From NCBI GenBank assembly GCA_905372275.1, contig CAJPON010000002.1, positions 49,674-113,673 on the forward strand: 64,000 nucleotides of DNA. Reading direction: 5' to 3'. Below are positions 17,190-25,552 of this stretch, one piece after another. Numbering within the stretch: the first letter of the stretch is position 1; each line of letters starts with the position of its first letter. The translations under genes were made by a program, and so were the position numbers. A model generated the notes under the pieces. The model had not been told where the DNA came from, did no database searches, and worked only from the letters and a program-made list of their open reading frames with translations. This stretch comes from Candidatus Saccharimonadota bacterium. GTDB taxonomy: Bacteria; Patescibacteriota; Saccharimonadia; Saccharimonadales; Saccharimonadaceae.

Positions 17190-18476
17190 ATGCCAGAAAC
17201 ACATACATCAAAAAGTACAGCGCCAGGCGGCAAATCGCCTGAAGAACCTATAATAATTGGCTATCCAGTGCCAGGTAGCGAGCTCCCAAGCGCTGAGGAT
17301 CTAGGTACCTCTGAAAAAGAGGCTAAGGCTAGGTTGAAGCTATTGAGTAAAGTAAGCGTTGGATTGGGTAGATTAGCTACTGGTAGACAGCCTGATGAAT
17401 CTGGAGATAGTGATAGAGCAATTGATAGAGCTAGAGAAGCTTTTCTAATGTCCCGATTATATCCAGATATTCCTGCCTACTTACTTGTTGAAAATACAGG
17501 GGACGGTAGTGATGATGACAATGGTGATGGTAGTAGGCGTGCTATCTGGATGCGCGTTGATCAAGGTGATTTCAGTACAACGATAAATCCCGATAGCGAG
17601 GAAAATCATGGTTTGCCGCCGGCTGAAGATGCTCTTGATGCTTGGAAGGCACAATTCCCGCAGAGCGAGAATCAGCCGACAGAGCCGCCAGAGGATCCAG
17701 GGGATGCGTTGCGTGCTGCGCTAAGAGCGGCTGGCAAGCTGGGTTCGAAAGCAAAAGCAGAGTCAGAGCCACCAACTCGCGAAGATGTATTGGCTGCGTT
17801 AAGAGGTGTGACAACGAAGACTAGTAGGCCAGCTCCAAAGCCGCAAACTCGCGAAGAGGTACTGGCTGCGCTCAGGGGTGAGTATTCTTCGCCAGCTGTT
17901 GAAAAGGCTAATTCAGGCAGCGATTCGTCTGTCGCCGATACTGAAAGCGAACCTCCCGCGCTAGAAGATCAAGAAGAATCGGGAAGTTCAAATGAGCAAG
18001 ATGACAGCCCAGATGAGCTATCGGCCGATAAACAGTCTCCTAGTGGCTCCGAGGCACTAAAAAGGCTAGCAGAAGCGGACACTACACAGTCTGCTATACG
18101 AAATATAGCGGGCGCGGCAGAGGGTTTGGCTGGAGTGCTGAATACGGCATATACTTTGCGAGCTCCTGTGTTATTCGGGCGCATACAAGAGCATACGTCA
18201 GGTATCTCAACTGCGCTTAATGGGTTCAGTGCTACTGTAGAGAAGGTCGGCGGTGATTTACCGCAGGACGAAGCGGCTCGCCTGGGCGATGCCATAGACC
18301 AGGTTAGACGCTCTTTGGCAGCAATGAATAATGTTGCTGAGCAGGGCTTTTCAAGACGTATCGATGGCGAAGAATATTCACAGTATGCTTTAAAGCTGGA
18401 CTACAGTATCGCAGAACTACAAAGATTTATGAACGTATCAGTAGAGCGCCAAAAGAATAAAGAACACAACCAATAG
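17190..18476 (+). CDS. Hypothetical acidic, low-complexity protein
   Basis: No family recognised. 428 residues without signal peptide or membrane helix. The middle (~150-290) is Pro/Glu/Ser-rich and contains two copies of a 12-residue motif, TREDVLAALRGV and TREEVLAALRGE, plus a related DALRAALRAAG. The C-terminal ~130 residues look helical. Despite the consensus promoter its codon choice is more relaxed than its neighbours'. It could be a scaffold or adaptor protein; that is a guess. Confidence 0.7.
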   Translation: MPETHTSKSTAPGGKSPEEPIIIGYPVPGSELPSAEDLGTSEKEAKARLKLLSKVSVGLGRLATGRQPDESGDSDRAIDRAREAFLMSRLYPDIPAYLLVENTGDGSDDDNGDGSRRAIWMRVDQGDFSTTINPDSEENHGLPPAEDALDAWKAQFPQSENQPTEPPEDPGDALRAALRAAGKLGSKAKAESEPPTREDVLAALRGVTTKTSRPAPKPQTREEVLAALRGEYSSPAVEKANSGSDSSVADTESEPPALEDQEESGSSNEQDDSPDELSADKQSPSGSEALKRLAEADTTQSAIRNIAGAAEGLAGVLNTAYTLRAPVLFGRIQEHTSGISTALNGFSATVEKVGGDLPQDEAARLGDAIDQVRRSLAAMNNVAEQGFSRRIDGEEYSQYALKLDYSIAELQRFMNVSVERQKNKEHNQ

Positions 18477-18528
18477 CAATACCTCGCTAGAGCTAGGGTA
18501 GTGCACTCAATACGGACTTAAAATAAGC

Positions 18529-18801
18529 TTATTCAACGCAAACTTGAGTTCGCGGGTGAGTATTGCCGGTAAATGATGGCTTCTTGATATGTTTGAAAAC
18601 TACGGTGCCGCTCTTGGCTGCGTGAATTGTGTAGTTGCGGCTGATATAAGTGCCTGGACCAGCAACTTTGGTGCTGCCAGTCTGGCGAACTAGCACCTCG
18701 CCCTGGTTGACTTTTTGCCCGCCGAAACGCTTGACGCCATTGCGCCTACCAGCACTTTTGTGGGTATTATCGCTCGAACCGCCAGCTTTAACGTGTGACA
18801 T
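18529..18801 (-). CDS. rpmA: 50S ribosomal protein bL27
   Basis: 90 residues with the bL27 core: SHVKAGGSSDN near the N-terminus (reaching towards the peptidyl transferase centre), GRRNGVKRFGGQKVNQGEVLVRQTG, and a beta-barrel. The N-terminus is short, without a Firmicutes-type cleavable extension. The ribosome-binding site AAAGGAG on - lies 5 nt from ATG. Transcribed from the promoter at 18838-18866. Confidence 0.97.
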   Translation of the reverse strand: MSHVKAGGSSDNTHKSAGRRNGVKRFGGQKVNQGEVLVRQTGSTKVAGPGTYISRNYTIHAAKSGTVVFKHIKKPSFTGNTHPRTQVCVE

Positions 18802-18837
18802 AAAACTCCTTTAATTTAATATAAGACAATCTATGCT

Positions 18838-18866
18838 ATTGTACGCGAAGCTATCGGAAATGTCAA
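18838..18866 (-). promoter_or_regulatory. Promoter TTGACA-N17-TACAAT of rpmA
   Basis: On the - strand TTGACA (18866-18861), 17-bp spacer, TACAAT (18843-18838). Predicted leader ~30 nt with a strong Shine-Dalgarno site. Confidence 0.75.
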
Positions 18867-18919
18867 GCTTTACGAAAGTAATTACTATAGCAGGCGTGAG
18901 CTTGGCGGGCGGGTTGCTT

Positions 18920-20104
18920 TTAATTTTCATCGAGAGGTTTAAGCAGTAAGATTTCTCGTGCCACTACCTGGTTCTGGCGGTAGTAGAGTAGCTGCTCGTC
19001 GCTGACTAAGTTTAGATGTAGGCGTCGGTAGCCTAAATCTGCTAACTGATCAATAAGCGGTAAATGTGTAAATTTACCGCTATGGTCGCGCCAGGCGGGC
19101 ACAGCGACGACTAGTGCTGTACTCGGATTGATTTGCGGGCGGATGTTTGCTAAAAACTGGCTGATGATATGATTGCAGTTACTGCGGACTGCGGTGAGCT
19201 TGGTGGGCTTCGGCGGGGCCGAGAAGGGTTGGCCGAGGTAGGCCTCGCAGACGACGCGGTTGATTTCAGATTTTTGAGCAGTATTGAGCTTGACATCGGT
19301 GGCATCAGCTTGAAAGATTTTCCATTGAGGGTTGATTCGGTATTTATTATCGAGCCACTGCATGTTTTCTGTGGCATAATCAACCATTTTTTGGCTCAGG
19401 TCGCTGCCGTAGACGTCTATTCCCTTGAGCCGCGCTTCTTGGAGAACGGTGCCAGTACCGCAAAAAGGGTCCCAGAGGCGGCCAAGTTTTGTATCGCCAG
19501 ATAGATTTATCATCATCCGCGCTAATTTCGGCGGTAGCATACCGACGAAAGCATCAGTGCGCGGGCGAGCTTGGTCGCGGACAGCCAGTGCAGTAATGTT
19601 CTGGGCGCCGACACTTTCAGCGATAATGAGACGGTTATTTGGTGCTCGGACGACTAGCAGCTCAACTTTCGTTGGCGATAGCCCAAGCTTGTTGTGATGG
19701 CTAGTAGCGGTGTTGAGGGCGATTTCTGGGTTCGGGATAAGGCGTAAGCTAGTGCCGCTGTCGCGTAATTTTTTCTTGATAAGCAAGCCGGTTTTTTGGA
19801 CATCGCGCGGCGAGATTTTGAAGCCGTAAGCGCTGATGCCAAGAGTTATTTTATGCTCGCTGGCGCGCCATTTGGCGGCGTAGTGCTGAACGATTTGGCG
19901 GCTGGCGGTTAGCCAATTGCCGCGGTCGAGTTCGAGAACGACCCGGCCGGCTTTTTGGCTGCCGCCGAGGGTCTCGAAGTCAAAATCAGGCGAATCTACA
20001 AGCGCTGTTTGCTCCGAAAACCACCGGACATTGTCAGCACCGTAGAGCTGTTCTAGCTCGGCTACTCCAAGTGCTGGCTGGCGGCCAAGTATTGTGATAT
20101 GCAT
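18920..20104 (-). CDS. Trm11/TrmG10-like SAM-dependent RNA methyltransferase
   Basis: 394 residues: an N-terminal ~170-residue RNA-binding part of THUMP type, then a UPF0020/Trm11-like Rossmann methylase with SAM motif WDPFCGTGTVLQEA and acidic loop DVYGSDLSQKMVDYA. The expected catalytic (D/N)PPY is replaced by CEAYLGQP, so the substrate or chemistry may differ from tRNA guanine-N2 methylation. ATG at 20104 lies 7 nt from a shared palindromic -10 box (20111-20118), so the transcript is predicted leaderless. Confidence 0.8.
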   Translation of the reverse strand: MHITILGRQPALGVAELEQLYGADNVRWFSEQTALVDSPDFDFETLGGSQKAGRVVLELDRGNWLTASRQIVQHYAAKWRASEHKITLGISAYGFKISPRDVQKTGLLIKKKLRDSGTSLRLIPNPEIALNTATSHHNKLGLSPTKVELLVVRAPNNRLIIAESVGAQNITALAVRDQARPRTDAFVGMLPPKLARMMINLSGDTKLGRLWDPFCGTGTVLQEARLKGIDVYGSDLSQKMVDYATENMQWLDNKYRINPQWKIFQADATDVKLNTAQKSEINRVVCEAYLGQPFSAPPKPTKLTAVRSNCNHIISQFLANIRPQINPSTALVVAVPAWRDHSGKFTHLPLIDQLADLGYRRLHLNLVSDEQLLYYRQNQVVAREILLLKPLDEN

Positions 20105-20110
20105 AAATAT

Positions 20111-20118
20111 AGTATACT
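20111..20118. promoter_or_regulatory. Shared palindromic -10 box for two divergent leaderless genes
   Basis: AGTATACT reads TATACT on both strands. It ends 7 nt before the ATG of the - strand methyltransferase gene (20104) and 8 nt before the ATG of the + strand membrane-protein gene (20126). Both genes fit the local leaderless spacing. Confidence 0.65.
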
Positions 20119-20125
20119 AGATTGT

Positions 20126-21181
20126 ATGAAAAGGAGACTGTCTTTTCGATTGTGGTTGAGTATTGCCACGTTGCTGTTGATTGCTTTGATACTTTTTCTA
20201 GCTAGAAGCGAACTGGTGTATGCTTGGGGTTTGCTAGGTAAAATTGACCTTGGCAAGCTTGTGTGGATGTTGCCAATTATTGCGGCCGGATATTTGGCGA
20301 CTGGCGAGATGATTTTTTCGTATTTGCGTCAGAAAGGCTTCGTGAAGAATATTAATCCGGCAACTCTGGCACGCATATCGCTAGAGTTAAATTTTGTTAA
20401 TCATGCTTTTCCTAGCGGCGGTGTCAGTGGTATTTCATATGCTAACTGGCGCTTAGGCAAGTACGGTGTGCCAATCGGACGGGCGACGATGGCGCAATTT
20501 GTGCGTTACGTGGTAGGGTTCATGGCGATTGTGATATTTTTGGTAGTTTCTGTTTTGATGGTGACGATTGACGGCCGTGTTAACCGCTGGATAATTTTGA
20601 TGAGCTCAACGCTGGTATTTTTGCTGGTGATGGCGACGCTGCTGGGCGCGTACTTTTTGAATAGCGTCCACCGGATGAAAAAATTAGCCAAGAGGATTAC
20701 GATGATAACTAACGGTACGGCGTCATTTTTTGCGCGGCGGCCGCAGGTGGTGTTGAAGCGGGAGTCGATAGAGAAGTTTTTCTATGATATGCACGACGAT
20801 TTTAACGAGCTAAAGCGCGATAAGCGCGTGTTGCTGAAGCCGTTTTTGTGGGCGATGTTATTTACCGCTACCGAAATTGCGCCAATCTGGATTACTTTTC
20901 AGGCGCTGGGAATGAGTGTCAATCCGGCGTCGATTTTGATTGCTTATGGCATAGCGACGATTGCTGGATTCATTGTGGTAACGCCGGGCGGAACGGGCGC
21001 CTACGAGGCAATCATGGTTAGTGTTTTGGCTTTATCAGGCATAGGTAGCGGCCAGTCAATTGCAGCGATTGTACTTTACCGGGTAATTGTACTGCTGACG
21101 GCGCTGCTGCTAGGCTATGTATTTTACCAGTTAACAATAGTGAAATATGGACGAAAATCCGATTCCAAGGTTCGGCGTTAG
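20126..21181 (+). CDS. Lysylphosphatidylglycerol synthase TM-region / UPF0104 flippase-like membrane protein
   Basis: 351 residues with about 7-8 hydrophobic helices. The conserved UPF0104/AglD-type motif is in GFIVVTPGGTGAYEAIMVSVL near the C-terminus, and NHAFPSGGVSGISY lies in the first third. The soluble catalytic half of MprF is absent. Members are membrane proteins thought to move lipids or lipid-linked sugars. ATG 20126 is chosen from the -10 box 8 nt upstream; an ATG at 20099 precedes the promoter. Overlaps xseA by 35 nt. Confidence 0.82.
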   Translation: MKRRLSFRLWLSIATLLLIALILFLARSELVYAWGLLGKIDLGKLVWMLPIIAAGYLATGEMIFSYLRQKGFVKNINPATLARISLELNFVNHAFPSGGVSGISYANWRLGKYGVPIGRATMAQFVRYVVGFMAIVIFLVVSVLMVTIDGRVNRWIILMSSTLVFLLVMATLLGAYFLNSVHRMKKLAKRITMITNGTASFFARRPQVVLKRESIEKFFYDMHDDFNELKRDKRVLLKPFLWAMLFTATEIAPIWITFQALGMSVNPASILIAYGIATIAGFIVVTPGGTGAYEAIMVSVLALSGIGSGQSIAAIVLYRVIVLLTALLLGYVFYQLTIVKYGRKSDSKVRR

Positions 21182-22247
21182 CGGTTTTGTCGAGCTGATT
21201 AATCAAGTGCTGGAGTTTTCGTGCAGCGCTGTTGAGATTGAAGGCGAGGTCGCCAGCTTCAAAGTAAACCAGGGCAAATGGGTGTTTTTTGACTTGAAAG
21301 ACGAGGAAGCGAGCGTCGGTTGCTTTATGCCAGTTTATCAACTGCGAACACCGATTGAAGACGGCATGAAGCTTGTGGTGCGGGCACAGCCTAAAGTAAC
21401 GAAGTGGGGCAAATTCAGCGTGACCGTGCAAAATTACCGTCCGCTAGGCGAGGGCAGCTTGCGCAAAAGTTTCCAGCTGTTGCGTACTAAGTTGGAGAAG
21501 GAAGGAATATTTGCCGCGGAGCGCAAGCGTTCTTTGCCGCAAATTCCAGCGCGTATCGGCGTGATAAGCAGCACGCAGGCAGCAGGCTACGCGGACTTTA
21601 TCAAAATCGTAAACGAGCGCTGGGGCGGCTTGCAAATTGACGTAGCGCATGTTCAAGTGCAGGGCGAGGCAGCGGCTGATCAGATTGTTGCGGCAATTAA
21701 TCGTTTTAACGAGAGTCAAACGCCGCCCGAGGTGCTGGTGATCATTCGCGGCGGCGGCAGTGCTGACGATTTGAATACGTTTAACGATGAATTGTTGGTT
21801 AGAGCGATTGCTGCCAGCCGCGTGCCGACATTGGTCGGCATTGGGCACGAAGTCGATATGACACTGGCGGACTTGGCTGCCGATGTACGGGCTTCTACGC
21901 CGAGCAACGCGGCGCAAATTATTGTGCCAGACCGGCGAGAGCTGGTGCGAGAAATAAAAGCGCTGGTTGACGGCATGGCCTATCGGACGGAGTCAGCGAT
22001 TGGCGATTTAAGTAGTGAGGTTGACAACTTGCGGCAGCGCGCGTTGTTGCGTCTAGATAGCAGAACTGACGTTTTAACGAGCGAAATCAAGCAATTCCAG
22101 CGGATTTTGGCGGCGTACAATCCGCAGTTGGCGCTGGCGCGCGGTTACGCGATTGTGCGCGGTTCGACTGAAATAGGCGAAGTTATTAGTATTGAGGAAG
22201 AAAAAATAATTATCAAAGCGGAGGTTAAAAATGTCAAGCAAAAATGA
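21147..22247 (+). CDS. xseA: Exodeoxyribonuclease VII large subunit
   Basis: Single-strand DNA nuclease subunit. N-terminal OB fold (FSCSAVEIEGEVASFKVNQGKWVFFDLKDEEASVGCFM), then the catalytic domain with IGVISSTQAAGYADF, IIRGGGSADDLNTFNDE and GIGHEVDMTLADLAADVRASTPSNAA. 366 residues, shorter than the usual ~400-450, mainly in the C-terminal coiled coil. The start lies inside the previous gene; the 17-nt overlap with xseB suggests coupled translation for subunit balance. Confidence 0.93.
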   Translation: MDENPIPRFGVSGFVELINQVLEFSCSAVEIEGEVASFKVNQGKWVFFDLKDEEASVGCFMPVYQLRTPIEDGMKLVVRAQPKVTKWGKFSVTVQNYRPLGEGSLRKSFQLLRTKLEKEGIFAAERKRSLPQIPARIGVISSTQAAGYADFIKIVNERWGGLQIDVAHVQVQGEAAADQIVAAINRFNESQTPPEVLVIIRGGGSADDLNTFNDELLVRAIAASRVPTLVGIGHEVDMTLADLAADVRASTPSNAAQIIVPDRRELVREIKALVDGMAYRTESAIGDLSSEVDNLRQRALLRLDSRTDVLTSEIKQFQRILAAYNPQLALARGYAIVRGSTEIGEVISIEEEKIIIKAEVKNVKQK

Positions 22248-22431
22248 GAAAACTATCAACCAAAAAATTGAAGAGCTGCGCCAGATGGTGGCGTGGTTCG
22301 AAAGCGATGACTTCGATATTGAGCAGGCGATAGAGCGCTACCAAGCAGCCGAGAAGCTAGCTAGCGATATCGAAAAAGATTTGAACGGCTTGCGCAATAA
22401 AATTACCGTCCTCAAGGAAAAATTCGCGTGA
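22231..22431 (+). CDS. xseB: Exodeoxyribonuclease VII small subunit
   Basis: 66 residues of helical XseB type (IEELRQMVAWFESDDFDIEQAIERY). Overlaps xseA by 17 nt and the following methyltransferase gene by 4 nt. Several small subunits wrap the large subunit's coiled coil. Confidence 0.92.
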   Translation: MSSKNEKTINQKIEELRQMVAWFESDDFDIEQAIERYQAAEKLASDIEKDLNGLRNKITVLKEKFA

Positions 22432-22931
22432 TTTTCGCCGCCATTGCTGCTGTGGTACTGCTGTTTGGCTTTGTGGCTTTCACGGGCGCGCCGTATGTAC
22501 CGTCGCGGCGCCGCGACTTGCAAAAGGCTTTTGACGAGCTATATCAGCTCAAAAAAACCGACGTGTTGGTGGATATTGGCTCGGGCGACGGCGTGGTGCT
22601 GCGCGAAGCGAGCTGCCGCGGCGCGCGGGCGATTGGTTACGAGCTACAACCGCTGCTAGTACTGATTTCACGTTGGTTATCGCGGCACGATGAGAAAGTG
22701 TCGGTGCAGCTAGCTAACTTTTGGCGTACGCCGCTACCAGACGAGACGACGGTCGTTTATCTTTTTGGCGACGGTCGTGATATTGCCAAGATGGTTAAAT
22801 ATTTACAGTATGAAACTAACCGCCTTGGACGTGATATTTGGCTACTGAGCTATGGTTTCGAGGCGGCTGGGCTTACTTTGTATAAGACCGCGGGTGCGCA
22901 TAATCTCTATTTGCTGCAGCCGCAAAGTTAA
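22428..22931 (+). CDS. Membrane-anchored class I SAM methyltransferase
   Basis: 167 residues. An N-terminal hydrophobic helix (MIFAAIAAVVLLFGFVAF) is followed by a Rossmann methylase core with SAM loop VLVDIGSGDGVVLREA and acidic GYELQPL. GTG start overlapping xseB. Substrate unknown; small anchored methylases of this kind are frequent in Patescibacteria. Alternative substrates include lipids and quinone-like molecules. Confidence 0.75.
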   Translation: MIFAAIAAVVLLFGFVAFTGAPYVPSRRRDLQKAFDELYQLKKTDVLVDIGSGDGVVLREASCRGARAIGYELQPLLVLISRWLSRHDEKVSVQLANFWRTPLPDETTVVYLFGDGRDIAKMVKYLQYETNRLGRDIWLLSYGFEAAGLTLYKTAGAHNLYLLQPQS

Positions 22932-22958
22932 ACCTTTGCATATTTAGCCTCGACAAAG

Positions 22959-22964
22959 TATAAT
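22959..22964 (+). promoter_or_regulatory. -10 box (leaderless) of membrane protein gene
   Basis: TATAAT ends 8 nt before ATG 22972. Confidence 0.6.
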
Positions 22965-22971
22965 CGTAAGC

Positions 22972-23634
22972 ATGAAGAGTAGGCATCATACAGAAAAAGG
23001 CGCTATCACTGGCAGTATTGTCGCTATTGCGGTATTGGTAGTGTTGGTGCTGGGGTTTGGCGGTTTTAGTATTTGGTCATATATGCAATATCTCGACCAA
23101 AAAGAAAACGTCGACGAGAAGATTGAAACAGCTAAAGCTCAGGCTGTCAAAGAGAATAGCGAGAAGCTAGAGAGCGACTTTGAAAAGCGCGAGAAAGAGC
23201 CGAATCGACAGTTTAACGGGCCGTCAGATTACGGCGCCTTGACGTTTGAGTATCCCAAGACTTGGAGTGCTTATCAGGCAACCGATATTAGCAAGGGCGG
23301 CGGCGTGACATATGAAGCCTATTTGAACCCAGTGACAATCCCGCCAATTACCGGAGAGTCGAAGATTGCCCTGAGGATAACGATTGAGCAAAAGACTTAT
23401 GACAAATCTGTGTCTACTTACGATCCGTTAATTAAAAGAGGCGACCTGAAGTCGAGCGTTTACAACGATGGTAAGCATACGGGCACCAAATTGGTCGGCA
23501 ACTTCGATAAAGATACTTATGGCACGGCGGTTTTGCTGAAAATGCGCGACCGTACGCTGACGATGCGCACTGACGGTGACGTATTTACTGCTGATTATGA
23601 AAAGCTGCTAAAGACCCTCAAATTCAACGAATAA
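22972..23634 (+). CDS. Hypothetical single-pass exported protein
   Basis: 220 residues: a short basic cytoplasmic end, one membrane helix (GSIVAIAVLVVLVLGFGGFS), a charged coiled-coil stretch (~45-80), then an extracytoplasmic beta-rich domain beginning FEYPKTWSAYQ, a pattern resembling PsbP-like domains seen in Patescibacteria exported proteins. Function unknown. Leaderless transcript predicted. Confidence 0.7.
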   Translation: MKSRHHTEKGAITGSIVAIAVLVVLVLGFGGFSIWSYMQYLDQKENVDEKIETAKAQAVKENSEKLESDFEKREKEPNRQFNGPSDYGALTFEYPKTWSAYQATDISKGGGVTYEAYLNPVTIPPITGESKIALRITIEQKTYDKSVSTYDPLIKRGDLKSSVYNDGKHTGTKLVGNFDKDTYGTAVLLKMRDRTLTMRTDGDVFTADYEKLLKTLKFNE

Positions 23635-23672
23635 GCGTTTTGCTTGTGCTAGAACAGCCTGCTGCAGCATGC

Positions 23673-23678
23673 TAAACT
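23673..23678 (+). promoter_or_regulatory. -10 box (leaderless) of histidine kinase gene
   Basis: TAAACT ends 7 nt before ATG 23685. Confidence 0.5.
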
Positions 23679-23684
23679 AGGTGT

Positions 23685-24404
23685 ATGCAGGAGGGTAAGG
23701 CGCAGGCTGGTTTGTGGGCAGATTCACCGTCGTTTACAGTGGCGGCGCACGAGCTGAAAGCGCCACTTGCTCTGATTCGCCAGTTGGCGATTGAGCTAGA
23801 AGCAGGGGAGTATACGGCGCTTGAGCGGGCTGTCTTGGCGCAGCGAATTACACTAACGGCTGAAAGGGCGCTGCGTTTGACGACAGACTTAACCAAAGCT
23901 CGCCGCCTAGAAAACGCCTTATTTACGCTAGAGGCGATTGATGCGGCTGGTCTTTGTAGCGAAGTGATGAGCGAACTTCAACCGCTGTATCGCGCTCATA
24001 ATAAATCTCTAAAAACCCAGGTAAAATCTCGTCAGCGACTAATGGTGGCAAATCGTGATCTATTGCGGCGAATCGTTGCTAACTTTGCTGATAACGCACT
24101 GCACTATAGTGCTGATGATTCGTCGGTGGCGATCTCGGTGCGGGCTACCGACAGTAATCAGCGGGTACGGATTGGGGTACGTGATTTTGGACCGGCAATT
24201 CCAGCGCGAGCTTGGCGGGCGTTGCGTCAAGGGTTATGCGAGCCGCTGCCGCTGCATAATCGTCCAGGTAGCAGCGGGCTGGGCATGTTTATTGCTAATG
24301 AGTTTGCCTTAGCGATTGGCGCGCAAATTGGCGTTATCCGTCACCGCGATGGCGCAACTTTTTATGTTGATGTACCAGCGTCGACACAGCTGAGGCTATT
24401 ATGA
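23685..24404 (+). CDS. Cytoplasmic sensor histidine kinase
   Basis: 239 residues, only the transmitter module: H-box AAHELKAPLALIRQ (phospho-His at about residue 22), N-box RIVANFADNALHYS, G1 VRDFGP and G2 SSGLGMFIANEFALAIG. There is no membrane helix and no sensor domain; the H-box starts almost at the N-terminus. Input must come from a partner protein or soluble cue. Overlaps its cognate regulator by 4 nt (ATGA). Confidence 0.88.
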   Translation: MQEGKAQAGLWADSPSFTVAAHELKAPLALIRQLAIELEAGEYTALERAVLAQRITLTAERALRLTTDLTKARRLENALFTLEAIDAAGLCSEVMSELQPLYRAHNKSLKTQVKSRQRLMVANRDLLRRIVANFADNALHYSADDSSVAISVRATDSNQRVRIGVRDFGPAIPARAWRALRQGLCEPLPLHNRPGSSGLGMFIANEFALAIGAQIGVIRHRDGATFYVDVPASTQLRLL

Positions 24405-24766
24405 CGCGCGTGCTAGTAATTGATGATGACGAGTGGCTAGCGAAACTGTTTACGCGGCGTCTCGAGCACAACGATATGGTAGTCCAGAGCGCTCCAAATG
24501 CCATAGAAGCGCTTGATTTGATAGATAGTTTTCAGCCTGAGGTGATTATTCTTGATTTATTCATGCCGGGCCCGAATGGTTTAGTGCTGCTGCACGAGTT
24601 GCAATCGCATGACGACTTAGGCCGCATTCCTGTTGTCGTGTGTACAACAAGTGCAAATGACATCACTCTCGAGCAGTTGCGGCCGTACGGCGTGCGATTA
24701 TTATTAGATAAAGTATCAATGCATCAAGATGATATTGCCAAAGCGGTGCGAGAGGTGACAGCATGA
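24401..24766 (+). CDS. Single-domain response regulator (cognate to adjacent kinase)
   Basis: 121-residue REC domain: IDDDEW acidic pocket, Asp in VIILDLFMPGPNG (~52), Thr-Thr in VVCTTSAND, Lys in LLLDKVS. No DNA-binding output domain, so kinase plus regulator signal through another protein. Overlaps the kinase gene upstream and recO downstream by 4 nt each. Confidence 0.88.
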   Translation: MTRVLVIDDDEWLAKLFTRRLEHNDMVVQSAPNAIEALDLIDSFQPEVIILDLFMPGPNGLVLLHELQSHDDLGRIPVVVCTTSANDITLEQLRPYGVRLLLDKVSMHQDDIAKAVREVTA

Positions 24767-25437
24767 CTGCTATTGAACGTACTAAAGCGATAGTGCTGCG
24801 CCGGACGAATTACGGCGAGGCAGATCGCATTTTGACATTACTAACACCGCTAGGGCAACGCAGTGCTATAGCGCGCGGCGTACGGCGCGAGAAAAGCCGC
24901 TTGGCGGGCGGCATCGAGCTGTTTGCGGTTAGCGATGTAGTGTTGCGCCGCGGTAAAGGTAGCCTGTATACGATTACGCAGGCGCGGCTTGATCGTTTTT
25001 ACCGCCAGATTTTGCAGGATTATGACCGCTTGCAATTTGGTTATGAATGTATCAAACTGGTTGAACGCGCCAGTCGCGACGTCGATATTTCAGAATGGTT
25101 TGAAGTACTGAGCGAGACGCTGGCAGGCTTGAGCGATGCAGTTTCTTTGCAGTTGGTACAAGTATGGTTTTATTTGCGCTACGCTGAGCTAACCGGCTAT
25201 GAGCTGAGTTTGGTGAACGATGTTACTGGCCAGCCGCTTGATCGCCAAAAGCGCTACATGTACGATTCGATTGAACGAGGCTTGCGGTTAAGCGAGCAAG
25301 GAGAGCTTACTGCTGATCATATTAAGTTTTTGCGCTTAGCAGCGAATAAATCGTTGCGACTGGTGGCGCAAATTGGCGGGGTCGAGCAGATATTGTCAGG
25401 TTGCTGGTTATTGGCTCGCCAACATGCGGGCGTTTAG
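24763..25437 (+). CDS. recO: DNA repair protein RecO
   Basis: 224 residues: N-terminal OB fold with the RecO signature ERTKAIVLRRTNYGEADRIL and GVRREKSRLAGGIELF, then a helical domain. The zinc-binding cysteines typical of many RecO C-termini are not evident. Loads RecA on gapped DNA together with RecR. Last gene of the kinase operon, coupled through ATGA. Confidence 0.9.
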   Translation: MTAIERTKAIVLRRTNYGEADRILTLLTPLGQRSAIARGVRREKSRLAGGIELFAVSDVVLRRGKGSLYTITQARLDRFYRQILQDYDRLQFGYECIKLVERASRDVDISEWFEVLSETLAGLSDAVSLQLVQVWFYLRYAELTGYELSLVNDVTGQPLDRQKRYMYDSIERGLRLSEQGELTADHIKFLRLAANKSLRLVAQIGGVEQILSGCWLLARQHAGV

Positions 25438-25486
25438 TTGTTGAATTGTCCGTATTGCAGTGAAGCCATCAAAAACCAAAGCGTGT

Positions 25487-25492
25487 TATACT
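25487..25492 (+). promoter_or_regulatory. -10 box of glyS (leadered)
   Basis: TATACT 60 nt before GTG 25553. Predicted leader of ~54 nt with GAGGAG/AAAGGAG sites at 25533-25545. No T-box core sequence seen. Confidence 0.5.
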
Positions 25493-25552
25493 AAAACATA
25501 AAGAGTTAAGTGCTCGCGCTCACCAACGCAGAGAGGAGAAAGGAGACTTCTT

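Noticed and set aside
25493..25552. T-box riboswitch in front of glyS
   Set aside because: The ~54-nt leader is too short and lacks the conserved T-box core and terminator.
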